This document shows positions 9,171 to 17,935 of a DNA stretch of 64,000 bases, in pieces. Made by a program: the position numbers and the translations under genes. The stretch is from Roseateles sp. DAIF2 (lineage in GTDB: Bacteria > Pseudomonadota > Gammaproteobacteria > Burkholderiales > Burkholderiaceae_C), in assembly GCF_015624425.1 (NCBI RefSeq), contig NZ_CP049919.1, forward strand, positions 310,001 to 374,000, read 5' to 3'. The notes beneath the pieces were generated by a model. That model was not told the origin of the DNA and ran no database searches. It was given only the letters and a program-made list of their open reading frames with translations. Numbering within the stretch: position 1 is the first letter of the stretch; each line of letters starts with the position of its first letter.

Positions 9171-11258
9171 ATGAACGCTCTTCAAAAGAATTCAAGTATT
9201 TCTGCTGTTGCACTCGCAGTATGTTCGCTTCTGAGCGGGTGCAATGGGGAGGGGGAGGTCGCATCGACGCCCGAAACGAAGGCCATGCTCGGACCTACGA
9301 CCAAGGCACTGACAGCGCCACCTACGGTGCCGAATGCCGGAGTTGGGGGAGCCTGGGGTAACTTGGGGGTTTGGCCCTTGATTCCGTTGCACGCGGTTCT
9401 TCTGCAAGATGGCCGGGTACTCACCTACGGTTCCAACTCCAATAGCGCATCATCGACTAGTTCTATGGACTGGGCCGCCGCTACAAACAAATCGTCTATC
9501 TCGCAGCAGACAGGCTACTTTGTGTACGATATTTGGGATCCAGCGGCCGGTCTTGGTAAAAGTGCTCATATGGTGCTCCCAAATGGCACCGGTGTCGACT
9601 CATTCTGCAGCGCGCAATTGCTTTTGCCTGGCGACGGCAAGGTCTTCATTGCTGGCGGTGATCAATGGACCGGCGTTGGTGGAACCTACTTTGGTGGAAC
9701 TACAAATCTAGGCATCAATAACTCGCTTGTCTTGAGTTATGCGAATCAAACACCTAGCCTGAATTCGGGTAGTCCCATGTCTCGCCCTCGGTGGTATGCA
9801 ACTACCACCACTTTGCCAAGCGGCGATATCCTCGTCCATGGGGGGCGTCCGAACACGGCTTATGACGCCAATGTGAAGACTGATGGGACTTCTGGGCCGA
9901 CTTCGGGAGTTCTGTACGCACCGGAAGTTAGGCGCGCCGACGGTTCATTTGTGGTTCTGGGCTCCGCAGGGTCGAGTACCAATGCTGTAGTCCAGCGTTT
10001 GGATTATTCAAATTATCCAAAGAATTTCGTGGCCCCCAGTGGGGAAGTCGTTGGGATTGCTGAGGGCGGCAGCACCTTCAAGATCAGCACCCAAGGAACG
10101 GGATCGATAACGCTAGGCTTAGCACCCCTCTCTGCGTCGCCTGCTCCGGTTTCTGGAAATGAGGCTACCGCTGTTGCCTATCAATATGGCCGGGCGCTTT
10201 TGTTCGGTGGGGCCTCGGCCGACACCTATATGCTGAAGATGCCGAATTCGACCAGTGAAGCCCCAAAGGTTGAGTCCACAGGAGCGGCACTGAATGCTGG
10301 GCGCTGGTTCGTCAACGGGACCGTGCTAGCGGATGGGCGTGTTTTGGCGACAGGAGGGACAAGTAATTGGGATCCGGGGTACGCTAACGAGGGTGTTGCA
10401 AGCAGTCGGCGTGATCAGGCAATTGCGGCTGCTATCAACGGAACGCAGAATACCCCATTGATCTATGACCCTCAGGTGAATCAATGGATCGCTGGCAATG
10501 CGCCGGTTGGCGAGCCGGGCCGCTATTATCATTCCGTTGCCCTGCTTTTGCCGGATGCAACAGTTCTAGTTGGCGGCGGAGGTGCGCATAGGTATGCGCC
10601 GTATGAAAATAACAATGCGCGAATTTACTATCCGCCGTATTTGTACGACAAGGTGACCGGTGCCGCCGCAGCGAGACCGACAATCACTTCCTCACCGACG
10701 GCTACGGTGCAGTTGGGGAGCGTCATGAGTGTTGTCGCCACGAGTCCCAATAATTTGAGCATATCCAAATTTACCTTGGTCAAGACTGGCTCAGTGACGC
10801 ATGGTTTGAATATGGATCAGCGTTTCATTGAGCTCAAAAATCTCGGGTACGTTGCTGGTAGTTGGAATCTGCAGATTCCGAATAGCGGAGCAACCCTTAC
10901 GCCGGGATTTTATATGCTCTTTGCCATTGATGCGGCAGGGGTTCCATCGCAAGCAAAAATCATAAAAATCGGTGCGGCAGCAACAGTAGCTCAAGAATTC
11001 TCACCAAGCCTGAGTGTCGAGTACTCTCCTGCCCGCGTCGCCAAGGGGCAATCATACGAGGTAAGGTGGACAAGCAACTATGCGACAGATATCACCTATA
11101 CCTGCTCAGGGGGCGTTTCGTTCACCGGAAGTTTGCCGCCTGGTGTCAATTACAAACGAAGCGGGTCATCAAACACGCCCGGCCAGCGTAATTGCATTTT
11201 TACGGCGACGGGGCCTGGTGGATCTACGTTGGTCAACCGGACGTTTGAGGTCTATTGA
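9171..11258 (+). CDS. Galactose oxidase-like copper radical oxidase, lipoprotein
   Basis: A 695-residue exported oxidase. Residues 1-24 form a lipoprotein signal ending in LLSGC, with Cys24 as the lipidation site. Then come a seven-bladed kelch-type propeller (about 55-495), a DUF1929-type C-terminal domain (about 500-605) and an extra Ig-like domain (611-695). All copper and radical ligands can be placed by motif: Cys146 (DSFCSAQ) and Tyr209 (RWYATT) for the thioether cofactor, Tyr453-His454 (GRYYHSV) and His544 (VTHGLNMDQR). Such enzymes oxidise primary alcohols or aldehydes to aldehydes or acids with release of H2O2; bacterial GlxA acts on surface glycans. Codon usage is far more AT-rich than the neighbours, suggesting transfer. 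The substrate is unknown. Confidence 0.85.
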   Translation: MNALQKNSSISAVALAVCSLLSGCNGEGEVASTPETKAMLGPTTKALTAPPTVPNAGVGGAWGNLGVWPLIPLHAVLLQDGRVLTYGSNSNSASSTSSMDWAAATNKSSISQQTGYFVYDIWDPAAGLGKSAHMVLPNGTGVDSFCSAQLLLPGDGKVFIAGGDQWTGVGGTYFGGTTNLGINNSLVLSYANQTPSLNSGSPMSRPRWYATTTTLPSGDILVHGGRPNTAYDANVKTDGTSGPTSGVLYAPEVRRADGSFVVLGSAGSSTNAVVQRLDYSNYPKNFVAPSGEVVGIAEGGSTFKISTQGTGSITLGLAPLSASPAPVSGNEATAVAYQYGRALLFGGASADTYMLKMPNSTSEAPKVESTGAALNAGRWFVNGTVLADGRVLATGGTSNWDPGYANEGVASSRRDQAIAAAINGTQNTPLIYDPQVNQWIAGNAPVGEPGRYYHSVALLLPDATVLVGGGGAHRYAPYENNNARIYYPPYLYDKVTGAAAARPTITSSPTATVQLGSVMSVVATSPNNLSISKFTLVKTGSVTHGLNMDQRFIELKNLGYVAGSWNLQIPNSGATLTPGFYMLFAIDAAGVPSQAKIIKIGAAATVAQEFSPSLSVEYSPARVAKGQSYEVRWTSNYATDITYTCSGGVSFTGSLPPGVNYKRSGSSNTPGQRNCIFTATGPGGSTLVNRTFEVY

Positions 11259-11416
11259 GCGCTATGGCTTGATGTCTTCAAGGTCTGCGGTTTCATGGTC
11301 GGAGCTCGTTAGTGTCGACAGTTCGACTAATAGGGAGCGCTTGATCTCTGGCATTTTTGCGCTGCCGCTTGCCGGAGATCGATCAGTTGAACAAGAGGGA
11401 AGGAGGCCGATCGATC

Positions 11417-11890
11417 ATGGAACCCCGTCTGCTGAATCAAGCCGCGTTCGAGGTGGTGGGACTTGAGATCCTCACGACCCCGGCGTCATCCGACATGCCC
11501 ATGCTGTGGACCCGCTTCGTGCCCCGGATGCCGGAGATCGCCGCCACCGGCGACGACCCCTTCAGTTACGGCGTCATGGGGCGACTGGCAGGCAAGGAGG
11601 CTCGGTTCGAATACCTCGCCTGCCTCAAGGCCCGGCCGGGCAGCGTGGTGCCGGCGGGGATGGTGAGGAAGACCATTCCGGCGGGCACCTACGCGGTGTT
11701 CGAAACCCCGTTCTCGCGCATTGCGCAGGCGTTCGAGCAGATCTTCCGCGTCTGGCTGCCGCAGGCGACCGGGCAGCGCGTGCCAGCGAGCTTGTTCTAC
11801 GAGCGCTATGCGGAGGATTTCAACCCACATGACCCCGAGGCGCGGCTGACGATCCATATCCCGTTCGAGCCGTCCGCGGCCCAGGCATAG
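11417..11890 (+). CDS. GyrI-like / AraC effector-binding-domain protein
   Basis: A stand-alone 157-residue effector-binding domain (GyrI/BmrR-like fold), which binds small, often hydrophobic or cationic compounds. Visible features are the start MEPRLLNQAAFEVVGLE (first strand), the central KTIPAGTYAVFETP segment and the C-terminal FEPSAAQA tail after a beta hairpin. The start at 11417 follows GGAAGGAGG at a workable distance; a longer frame from 11357 is less convincing. GC-rich codon usage shows that the AT-rich island has ended. Ligand and role are unknown. Confidence 0.75.
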   Translation: MEPRLLNQAAFEVVGLEILTTPASSDMPMLWTRFVPRMPEIAATGDDPFSYGVMGRLAGKEARFEYLACLKARPGSVVPAGMVRKTIPAGTYAVFETPFSRIAQAFEQIFRVWLPQATGQRVPASLFYERYAEDFNPHDPEARLTIHIPFEPSAAQA

Positions 11891-11960
11891 CAGCGGCCGC
11901 GCTTCGATCGCCGGCGACAATGGGGCGCTTGGTCCCATCTTTCTTCATCCCCACGTTCGC

Positions 11961-12536
11961 ATGCAACTGCTCAGCCTCAACACCTCCACCATCCAGAACC
12001 TCCGGATCGATGCCGACCGCAGCGTGCCTTCCGGCATCCTAAAGCGCGCGCGAGAGGGGCGGGTGGCGGTCGGGACGCTGGGGGTGGAGGGCGATGCGCA
12101 GGCCGACCTGAGCGTGCATGGCGGGCCGTCGAAGGCGGTCTACGCCTATCCCAGTGAGCATTACGGCTTCTGGCAGACGGTGCGGGCGCAAGCCCAGGCG
12201 GGGGCCTGGGGCGAGGCGCTGCCGCCCGGCGCGATGGGCGAGAACCTGACCCTGGCCGGCCTGCTGGAGAACCAGGTCTGGATCGGCGACACCCTGCGCT
12301 TCCCGGATTGCGAGTTGGTGGTCAGCGAGCCGCGCTATCCCTGCTTCAAGTTCAATGCGGCGATGGGCTTCAACCAGGCCGTCAAGCTGATGATGCAGAA
12401 CGGCTGGTGCGGCTTCTACCTGGCGGTGCAGCGCGCCGGCAGCCTGGCGGCCGGCGAGGGCTTCGAGCTGCTGCCGGGGCCGCGCGAGGTGGGGATCTCC
12501 GAGCTGTTCCGGGCCAAGACCCGCAGCAAGAACTGA
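11961..12536 (+). CDS. MOSC-domain protein, YiiM-like
   Basis: A 191-residue MOSC-domain protein. MOSC domains bind molybdenum cofactor or related sulfur carriers; the YiiM group detoxifies N-hydroxylated base analogues. Motifs include DLSVHGGPSKAVYAYP (about 51-66), GENLTL (about 93-98) and the conserved cysteine in RYPCFKFN (about 127-134). Length fits YiiM more closely than the longer YcbX. A -10-like GACAAT lies about 42 bases upstream of the start. It is convergent with the Old Yellow Enzyme gene, 18 bases away. Confidence 0.87.
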   Translation: MQLLSLNTSTIQNLRIDADRSVPSGILKRAREGRVAVGTLGVEGDAQADLSVHGGPSKAVYAYPSEHYGFWQTVRAQAQAGAWGEALPPGAMGENLTLAGLLENQVWIGDTLRFPDCELVVSEPRYPCFKFNAAMGFNQAVKLMMQNGWCGFYLAVQRAGSLAAGEGFELLPGPREVGISELFRAKTRSKN

Positions 12537-12554
12537 CCCCGCCGCGGCGCGGGT

Positions 12555-13628
12555 TCAGGCCAGTGCCGGATAGTCGGTGTAGCCGCGTGCGTCGCCGCCG
12601 TACTGCGTGGCCTTGTCCAGCGGCTGCAGCGGCGCGTTCAGGCGCAGGCGGCGCACCAGGTCGGGGTTGCTGATGAAGTCGCGCCCGAAGGCCACCAGAT
12701 CGGCCCGGCCCTCGGCGACGGCCTGCAGCGCCATCTCGCGGGTGTAGCCGTTGTTGACCATCCAGGGGCCTTGGAAGTTGGCGCGCATCGCCTGGTAGTC
12801 GAAGGGTGCGACATCGCGCGGGCCCATCGTGTGGCCCTCGATCACATGCACGAAGGCCAGCTGCAGCGGCGCCAGTTGTGCCGCCACGTGATTGAACAAG
12901 GCCTGGGCATCGCTGTCCTGGCCGGCATCGTTGACCGGGGTCACCGGCGAGAGGCGGATGCCGCTGCGCCCCGGCCCGATGGCCCGGGCGATCGCGCTCA
13001 TCACCTCGACGGTCAGGCGTGCGCGGTTCTCGATCGAGCCGCCGTAGTCGTCGCGGCGGTCGTTGATGCTGTCGCGCATGAACTGGTCCAGCAGATAGCC
13101 GTTGGCGCCGTGCACCTCGATGGCGTCGAAGCCGGCCTCCATCGCGCAGCGCGCGGCATGGACGAACTGCTGCACCACCTGCGGGATCTCGGCGCTGCTC
13201 AGCGCGCGCGGCGCCGAAACCGGCACGAAGCCCTCGCTCGTGAAGGTGCGGCCGTTGGCGATGCGGTCGGTCGAGGACAGCGGCGCGCCGCCGTCGGGCT
13301 GGAACACCTGGTGCGAGATCCGGCCCACATGCCAGAGCTGCACCGCGATCTTGCCGCCCTCGGCATGGACCGCGTCGGTGACCTTCTTCCAGGCCGCGAT
13401 CTGCTCCGGCGTGTGGATGCCGGGCGTGTCCAGATAGCCCTGGCCCTCGGCCGAGATCTGCGTGCCCTCGCTGATGATCAGGCCGGCGCTGGCGCGCTGG
13501 CGGTAGTACTCGACGGCCAGCGGCCCGGGCAGCAGGCCCTGGGAGCGGCTGCGCGTCAGCGGTGCCATCACGATGCGGTTGGCGAGGCTCAGATCGCCGA
13601 GCTGGATCGGGTCGAACAGATTGGCCAT
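12555..13628 (-). CDS. nemA: Old Yellow Enzyme, NemA-type ene-reductase
   Basis: A 357-residue FMN-dependent ene-reductase that uses NAD(P)H to reduce activated double bonds, nitro esters and N-ethylmaleimide. The TIM barrel shows MAPLTRSRS near residue 22, the substrate-binding HGANGYLLDQF (about 174-184), YGGSIENRARL (about 195-205), and the C-terminal GRDFISNPDL phosphate-binding segment. Length and all key regions are intact. It is cytoplasmic, monocistronic, and divergent from the beta-helix gene. Assigning it to NemA rather than another OYE of the same class rests on overall similarity only. Confidence 0.9.
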   Translation of the reverse strand: MANLFDPIQLGDLSLANRIVMAPLTRSRSQGLLPGPLAVEYYRQRASAGLIISEGTQISAEGQGYLDTPGIHTPEQIAAWKKVTDAVHAEGGKIAVQLWHVGRISHQVFQPDGGAPLSSTDRIANGRTFTSEGFVPVSAPRALSSAEIPQVVQQFVHAARCAMEAGFDAIEVHGANGYLLDQFMRDSINDRRDDYGGSIENRARLTVEVMSAIARAIGPGRSGIRLSPVTPVNDAGQDSDAQALFNHVAAQLAPLQLAFVHVIEGHTMGPRDVAPFDYQAMRANFQGPWMVNNGYTREMALQAVAEGRADLVAFGRDFISNPDLVRRLRLNAPLQPLDKATQYGGDARGYTDYPALA

Positions 13629-13797
13629 GGTGGGTTTTTCAAGGCTGTAAACGGAAGATGGGCGTCAGCCTAGCGGGATTCGGCCGCGCCCGTCGTCCGC
13701 CAGGCGACAGCCCGGCGCGGCATGCTGCTATGGTGGCGCTCCAGCGCGCCTCGCCGTTCTTGTGTAAATGCGCGCGTGAACCCGCAGAGACGCCCGG

Positions 13798-14937
13798 ATG
13801 CCTTCAGCGCCTTCTCGACGAACCGCCTTGCTGTCGCTGCTGCTGAGTGCCGCCGGCGCGGCGCAGGGCCGCTCGGAGGCGCCGGCGCTGCTGCAGGTCG
13901 GCCCGACGCGCGCGGTGCGCAGCCTGGCCGAGGCGGCACGGCTGGCGCGCGCGGGCATGCGCATCGAGGTCGATGCCGGCGACTATGTCGGCGATGTGGC
14001 CAGCTGGAGCCGCGACGGCCTGAGCCTGCGCGCGGTCGGCGGCCGGGTGCGTCTGCTGCCGCGCGGCGCGCATGCGCAGGGCAAGGGCATCTTCGTGGTG
14101 GCCGGCGAGGGCGTCGAGATCGAGGGCTTCGACTTCATCGGCGCCAGCGCGCCGGACGGCAACGGCGCCGGCATCCGCTTCGAGCGCGGCTCGCTGCGGG
14201 TGCGCGACTGCCTGTTCAGCCATTGCGAGATGGGCCTGCTGAGCAACAACGATAGCGCCGCCCGGCTGACGGTGGAGGACTGCGAGTTCGCCCATGCGCC
14301 GGCGCGCGCCCAGGGCCGGCCGGCGCATCTGCTCTATGCCGGCACGATCGCGCGGCTGGAAGTCAGCGGCTGCCATTTCCACCATGGCCGCACCGGCCAT
14401 TTGCTGAAGAGCCGCGCGGCGCTGAACCTGATCCGCTACAACCGCCTGGACGATGCCGAGGGCTCGGCCAGCTACGAGCTGGAGTTCCCCAACGGCGGCC
14501 TGGCCCTGGTGCTGGGCAACGTGATCGTGCAGGGTCCGCGCAGCGAGAACCCGCATCTGCTGGCCTTCGGTGCCGAGGGCTACCGGCCCGGCCAGGCCCA
14601 GGGGCTCTGGCTGGTGCACAACACCCTGGTCGACAGCCTGCCGGCCGGCGGGCGCTTCCTGCGCGCGGCGCCGGGGCCGCTGCCGGCGCGGCTGCTGAAC
14701 AATCTGCTGGTCGGGCCGGGCCTGTTCGACCCCGCCCCGGCCTGGGAGTCGCGCGGCAACGAGCGCGCCGCCGCGCTGCGGCCCGGCGCGGCGCTGCGCG
14801 GCCGCTTGGTCGATCCGGGGCCGGCCGCCGGCCCCGAAGGCGCGCCGCTGCGGCCCGAGCGCCAGCCCCGCGCGCCGCTGGGCAGCACGGCGCTGGCCGG
14901 GCCGGCGCGCTATCCCGGCGCGCTGCAACCGGACTAG
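13798..14937 (+). CDS. Exported right-handed beta-helix protein, function unknown
   Basis: A 379-residue protein with an N-terminal export signal (SRRTALLSLLLSAAGAAQG, about residues 6-24). Its body has repeating short beta strands and turns (e.g. GVEIEGFDFIGAS, GSLRVRDCLFSHC, RLTVEDCEFAHA, RLEVSGCHFHHG, about residues 100-200) typical of right-handed parallel beta-helices. Many such proteins bind or cleave polysaccharides, but I see no clear lyase or hydrolase catalytic set. Several coils contain a conserved Cys-x-F pattern. The C-terminus is proline- and arginine-rich. It is probably periplasmic or extracellular. It ends 30 bases before rlmJ. Confidence 0.7.
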   Translation: MPSAPSRRTALLSLLLSAAGAAQGRSEAPALLQVGPTRAVRSLAEAARLARAGMRIEVDAGDYVGDVASWSRDGLSLRAVGGRVRLLPRGAHAQGKGIFVVAGEGVEIEGFDFIGASAPDGNGAGIRFERGSLRVRDCLFSHCEMGLLSNNDSAARLTVEDCEFAHAPARAQGRPAHLLYAGTIARLEVSGCHFHHGRTGHLLKSRAALNLIRYNRLDDAEGSASYELEFPNGGLALVLGNVIVQGPRSENPHLLAFGAEGYRPGQAQGLWLVHNTLVDSLPAGGRFLRAAPGPLPARLLNNLLVGPGLFDPAPAWESRGNERAAALRPGAALRGRLVDPGPAAGPEGAPLRPERQPRAPLGSTALAGPARYPGALQPD

Positions 14938-14967
14938 CCGGGCCCGCAGGCGCTACAGTGCGAGCCT

Positions 14968-15822
14968 ATGCTCGCCTATCGTCACGCCTTCCATGCCGGC
15001 AACCATGCCGATGTCCTGAAACACCTGGTGCTGTCGCAGGTGCTGCGCTACATGGGCGAGAAGGAGAAGCCTTACACCCTGGTCGACACCCATGCCGGCG
15101 CCGGCGGCTACTCGATCGAGGGCCGCTACGCGCAGAAGACCGCCGAATACAGCGCCGGCGTGGCGCGCCTGTACGACCGCAAGGACCTGCCCGCGCCGCT
15201 GGCCGCCTATATGGACCTGGTGCGCCAGTTCAACACCGACGGCCAGCTGCGCCAGTACCCCGGCTCGCCGGCGATCGCCAACCTCCTGATGCGCGAGCAG
15301 GACCGGCTGCGCTGCTACGAGCTGCACCCGACCGACCACCGCATCCTGGCCAGCTACCTGGAGAGCCGGCCCAACACCCAGGTCAGCGACAAGGACGGCT
15401 TCGCCTCGCTGAAGGGCGAGCTGCCGCCGCCCTCGCGCCGCGCCGCGGTGCTGATGGACCCGCCCTACGAGATCAAGACCGACTACGCCAAGGTGCTGGC
15501 CGCGCTGCGCGAGGGCCTGCAGAAGTTCGCCGAGGGCGTGTTCATGATCTGGTATCCGCAGCTGGCGCTGCTGGAATCGAGCCAGCTGGCGCAGCGCCTG
15601 AAGGCCGCCGCCGATGCCGGCGCGAAGAAGGGTTGGCTGCATGTGCGCCTGACCGTGACCCAGCCCGACGAACGCGGCTTCGGCATGCTGGGCAGCGGCA
15701 TGTTCGTCGTCAACCCACCCTACACCCTGCACGACGAGCTGCAGGAATGCCTGCCCTATCTGGTCGAGAAGCTGGGCCAGTACGATGGCGCCAGCTTCCT
15801 GCTGGAGCAGAAGGCGGGTTGA
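14968..15822 (+). CDS. rlmJ: 23S rRNA (adenine-2030-N6)-methyltransferase
   Basis: A 284-residue SAM-dependent methyltransferase that modifies A2030 of 23S rRNA. It begins MLAYRHAFHAGNHADVLKH, the highly conserved RlmJ N-terminus. It contains the SAM site DTHAGAGGY (40-48) and the N6-adenine catalytic motif DPPY (164-167). Length equals the E. coli enzyme (about 280). It is followed by an intergenic repeat and then a convergent gene. Confidence 0.96.
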   Translation: MLAYRHAFHAGNHADVLKHLVLSQVLRYMGEKEKPYTLVDTHAGAGGYSIEGRYAQKTAEYSAGVARLYDRKDLPAPLAAYMDLVRQFNTDGQLRQYPGSPAIANLLMREQDRLRCYELHPTDHRILASYLESRPNTQVSDKDGFASLKGELPPPSRRAAVLMDPPYEIKTDYAKVLAALREGLQKFAEGVFMIWYPQLALLESSQLAQRLKAAADAGAKKGWLHVRLTVTQPDERGFGMLGSGMFVVNPPYTLHDELQECLPYLVEKLGQYDGASFLLEQKAG

Positions 15823-15872
15823 CTCCGCGCGCGGCCTTGACCGCGCGCCTGTCTTCCCCAGCGACACCCGAG

Positions 15873-15943
15873 GATCCGGCTTTGCCGGGCCTGCGGGTGT
15901 GCCCCCTTGAGGGGGTGGCCGCAGGCCGTAAGGGGTGGGCTCA
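15873..15943 (-). repeat. GC-rich intergenic repeat, copy 2
   Basis: Near-copy of the element at 4343-4413: GATCCGGCTTTGCCGGG, a CCCCCTTGAGGGGG hairpin, GGCCGCAGGCCGTA and GGGGTGGGCTCA. As in copy 1, its minus-strand beginning TGAGCCCACCCC supplies the stop codon of the adjacent minus-strand gene. Here it also lies downstream of plus-strand rlmJ, so it could end both transcripts. Confidence 0.75.
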
Positions 15944-16585
15944 ATAACCGACGGTGAAGCGCCGGCGGATATGCTGACGCTGCTCCAGTTCGTCGACGAT
16001 GGCGACGGCCAGGTCGGCGGTGCTGATGCGGCCGGGCTGGCCCTCGGCATCCAGCACCGGGGTTTCCAGGCTGCTGCGGTAGCTGCCGCGGCGCTCGCCC
16101 GGCTCCAGGTGCGGCGCGGGCGACAGGAAGGTCCAGTCCAGGCTGCTTTCCTGCTTGATCAGGTTCAGCGCCTCGCGCGCGGCCAGCGCGCCGGTCTTCC
16201 ATTCGGCCGGGAAGTCCGGCAGGTCGACGATCTGCAGGCCCGGTGCGGCGTAGAGGCTGCCGGCGCCGCCGACCACCAGCAGGCGCTTCACCTCGGCGGC
16301 CTTGACGCCGGCGTAGATGGCCTGGGTGCCCTGCAGGAATTCCGCGTAGAGGTCGGCCACGCCCCAGCCGGGGTTGTAGGCGCTGACCACCGCGTCGCTG
16401 CCGCGCACCGCTTGCGCCACCGCCTCGGCCTGCAGCACATCGGCCTGCACCACCGTCAGGCCCGGTCGGGCTTCCAGCTTGGCCGGGTCGCGGGCCAGCG
16501 CGACGACCTCGTGGCCGCGCGCCAGCAGCTCCGCCAGCACGGCCTTGCCGACAAATCCGGTGGGTCCGATCAATGCGACTTTCAT
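15941..16585 (-). CDS. NAD(P)-binding NmrA/YwnB-like oxidoreductase
   Basis: A 214-residue Rossmann-fold protein starting MKVALIGPTGFVGKAVLAE, with a GxxGxxG-type dinucleotide site (residues 7-13). It is close in size and pattern to YwnB/YhfK-type NAD(P)-dependent epimerase-like proteins. The start at 16585 follows AAGGAA at good spacing. It is divergent from a LysR gene 120 bases away, which probably controls it, a frequent arrangement for quinone or aldehyde stress enzymes. Substrate unknown. Its TGA stop is the first triplet of the repeat element. Confidence 0.82.
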   Translation of the reverse strand: MKVALIGPTGFVGKAVLAELLARGHEVVALARDPAKLEARPGLTVVQADVLQAEAVAQAVRGSDAVVSAYNPGWGVADLYAEFLQGTQAIYAGVKAAEVKRLLVVGGAGSLYAAPGLQIVDLPDFPAEWKTGALAAREALNLIKQESSLDWTFLSPAPHLEPGERRGSYRSSLETPVLDAEGQPGRISTADLAVAIVDELEQRQHIRRRFTVGY

Positions 16586-16705
16586 CTGAGTTCCTTCTGG
16601 CCTGGAGGCCGTTTGCTTCGATGGCCTCAACTGTAGGAACTTCACAATCTCGCGTTAAGTCCTCAAAATCACCTTCTTTATTTAGAAAAACTTCATGATT
16701 GACGC

Positions 16706-17608
16706 ATGCTGGAGCAGCTGAAACGCATGGCGGTGCTGGCCACCGTGGTCGAGCAGGGCAGCTTCGTGGCCGCGGCCCGGCAGCTGCGCACCACCACCTC
16801 GGCGGTCAGCCAGCAGATCCGGGCGCTGGAGCGCGACATGGGTGTGACCCTGCTGCACCGCTCGACCCGCAAGCTGGCGCTGACCCCGGCCGGCGCGCGC
16901 TTCCACGAGGGCTGCGCGGCGATGCTGGCGGCTGCCCAGCAGGCCCAGGCCGGACTGCTGCAGCTGCGCGACGCGCCCGAGGGCGAGCTGCGCGTCGCGG
17001 CGCCGGTCGGCTTTGGCCGCCATCTGGGGCCGGCGCTGGCGCCGCTGCTGCATGCGCATCCGGGCCTGTCCCTGCACCTGGAGGTGGACGACGGCTTCAC
17101 CGACCTGGTGGCCAAGCGCATCGACCTGGCGGTGCGTTTCGGCCGCCTGCCCGACAGCGCCTGGGTGGCGCAGAAGCTGGGCGAGAAGAGCGTGAGCCTG
17201 TTCGCCGCGCCGGCCTACCTGGCGCGCCGCGGCGTGCCCGCGGGCGTGGCCGAGCTGAGCGCGCATGACTGGCTGCTGCTGCGCCCCGGCACCGACGGCT
17301 TCCACCAGCTGCCGCTGCGCACGCCTGGCGGCGGCAGCCAGACCCTGCGTGTCGCGCCCAAGGCCAGCAGCAACAACCAGCTGAGCCTGCAGCAGCTCTG
17401 CGAGGCCGGCCTGGGCCTGGCGCTGCTGAGCCCCAGCGACCTGGACGGCGCGGCGCAGGACGGCCGCCTGGTGCCGCTGCTGGCCGGGCTGGACCTGCCG
17501 GGTCTGCCGGTCTATGCGCTGACGCCGCAGCGCGATGCCCAGCCGGCCAAGGTGCGGCATGCGATCGCGGCGCTGAAGGCGCATTTCGAGCAGCTCGCGC
17601 CGGCCTGA
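16706..17608 (+). CDS. LysR-family regulator, CrgA-type
   Basis: A 300-residue LysR regulator with the HTH at residues 1-60 (SFVAAARQLRTTTSAVSQQIR), a linker (LHRSTRKLALTPAG) and an effector domain of the CrgA/AaeR type (RFGRLPDSAWVAQKLGE). The group usually represses or activates an adjacent divergent gene in response to aromatic or electrophilic compounds. Here the divergent partner is the NmrA-like oxidoreductase. The intervening region is AT-rich (about 16640-16700). Confidence 0.9.
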   Translation: MLEQLKRMAVLATVVEQGSFVAAARQLRTTTSAVSQQIRALERDMGVTLLHRSTRKLALTPAGARFHEGCAAMLAAAQQAQAGLLQLRDAPEGELRVAAPVGFGRHLGPALAPLLHAHPGLSLHLEVDDGFTDLVAKRIDLAVRFGRLPDSAWVAQKLGEKSVSLFAAPAYLARRGVPAGVAELSAHDWLLLRPGTDGFHQLPLRTPGGGSQTLRVAPKASSNNQLSLQQLCEAGLGLALLSPSDLDGAAQDGRLVPLLAGLDLPGLPVYALTPQRDAQPAKVRHAIAALKAHFEQLAPA

Positions 17609-17693
17609 GCGCACTTCATCGCCCGTGCGCTGCAGACCCGCGCTCGAGCGGCGACACTCGGCGCCTACTTCCAACGAGCCGGAGCTTGTTCCG

Positions 17694-17927
17694 ATGGCCA
17701 GCAAGAGCACAACGACCACCGCCGAACCCGTCAAGGGTCCAGCCTCCTACTTCCCCTCGATCGAGAAGAAGTACGGCCAGCCGATCGAGCATTGGCTGAA
17801 GCTGATCGCGGCCCGGGGCGATCTCAAGCATATGGAGCTGGTGGCGCTGCTGAAGACCGAGCATGAGATGGGCCATGGCCATGCCAATGCGCTGGTCGCC
17901 TACCAGCTGGCGCGCGCCAAGAAGTAG
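17694..17927 (+). CDS. DUF4287 family protein
   Basis: A 77-residue protein matching the DUF4287 pattern: SYFPSIEKKYGQPIEHWLKLI, then KHMELVALLKTEHEMGHGHANALVAY. The histidine-rich helix (EHEMGHGHAN) suggests a possible metal or ligand site, but no activity is established. The start at 17694 has GGAG nine bases upstream. A longer in-frame extension upstream lacks coding character. It is convergent with the AhpD-like gene, 8 bases apart. Confidence 0.85.
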   Translation: MASKSTTTTAEPVKGPASYFPSIEKKYGQPIEHWLKLIAARGDLKHMELVALLKTEHEMGHGHANALVAYQLARAKK

Positions 17928-17935
17928 CCGGGGGC

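Noticed and set aside
11259..11416. Possible second gene after the copper radical oxidase
   Set aside because: Only short frames without ribosome sites or domain character were seen; it is best treated as intergenic.
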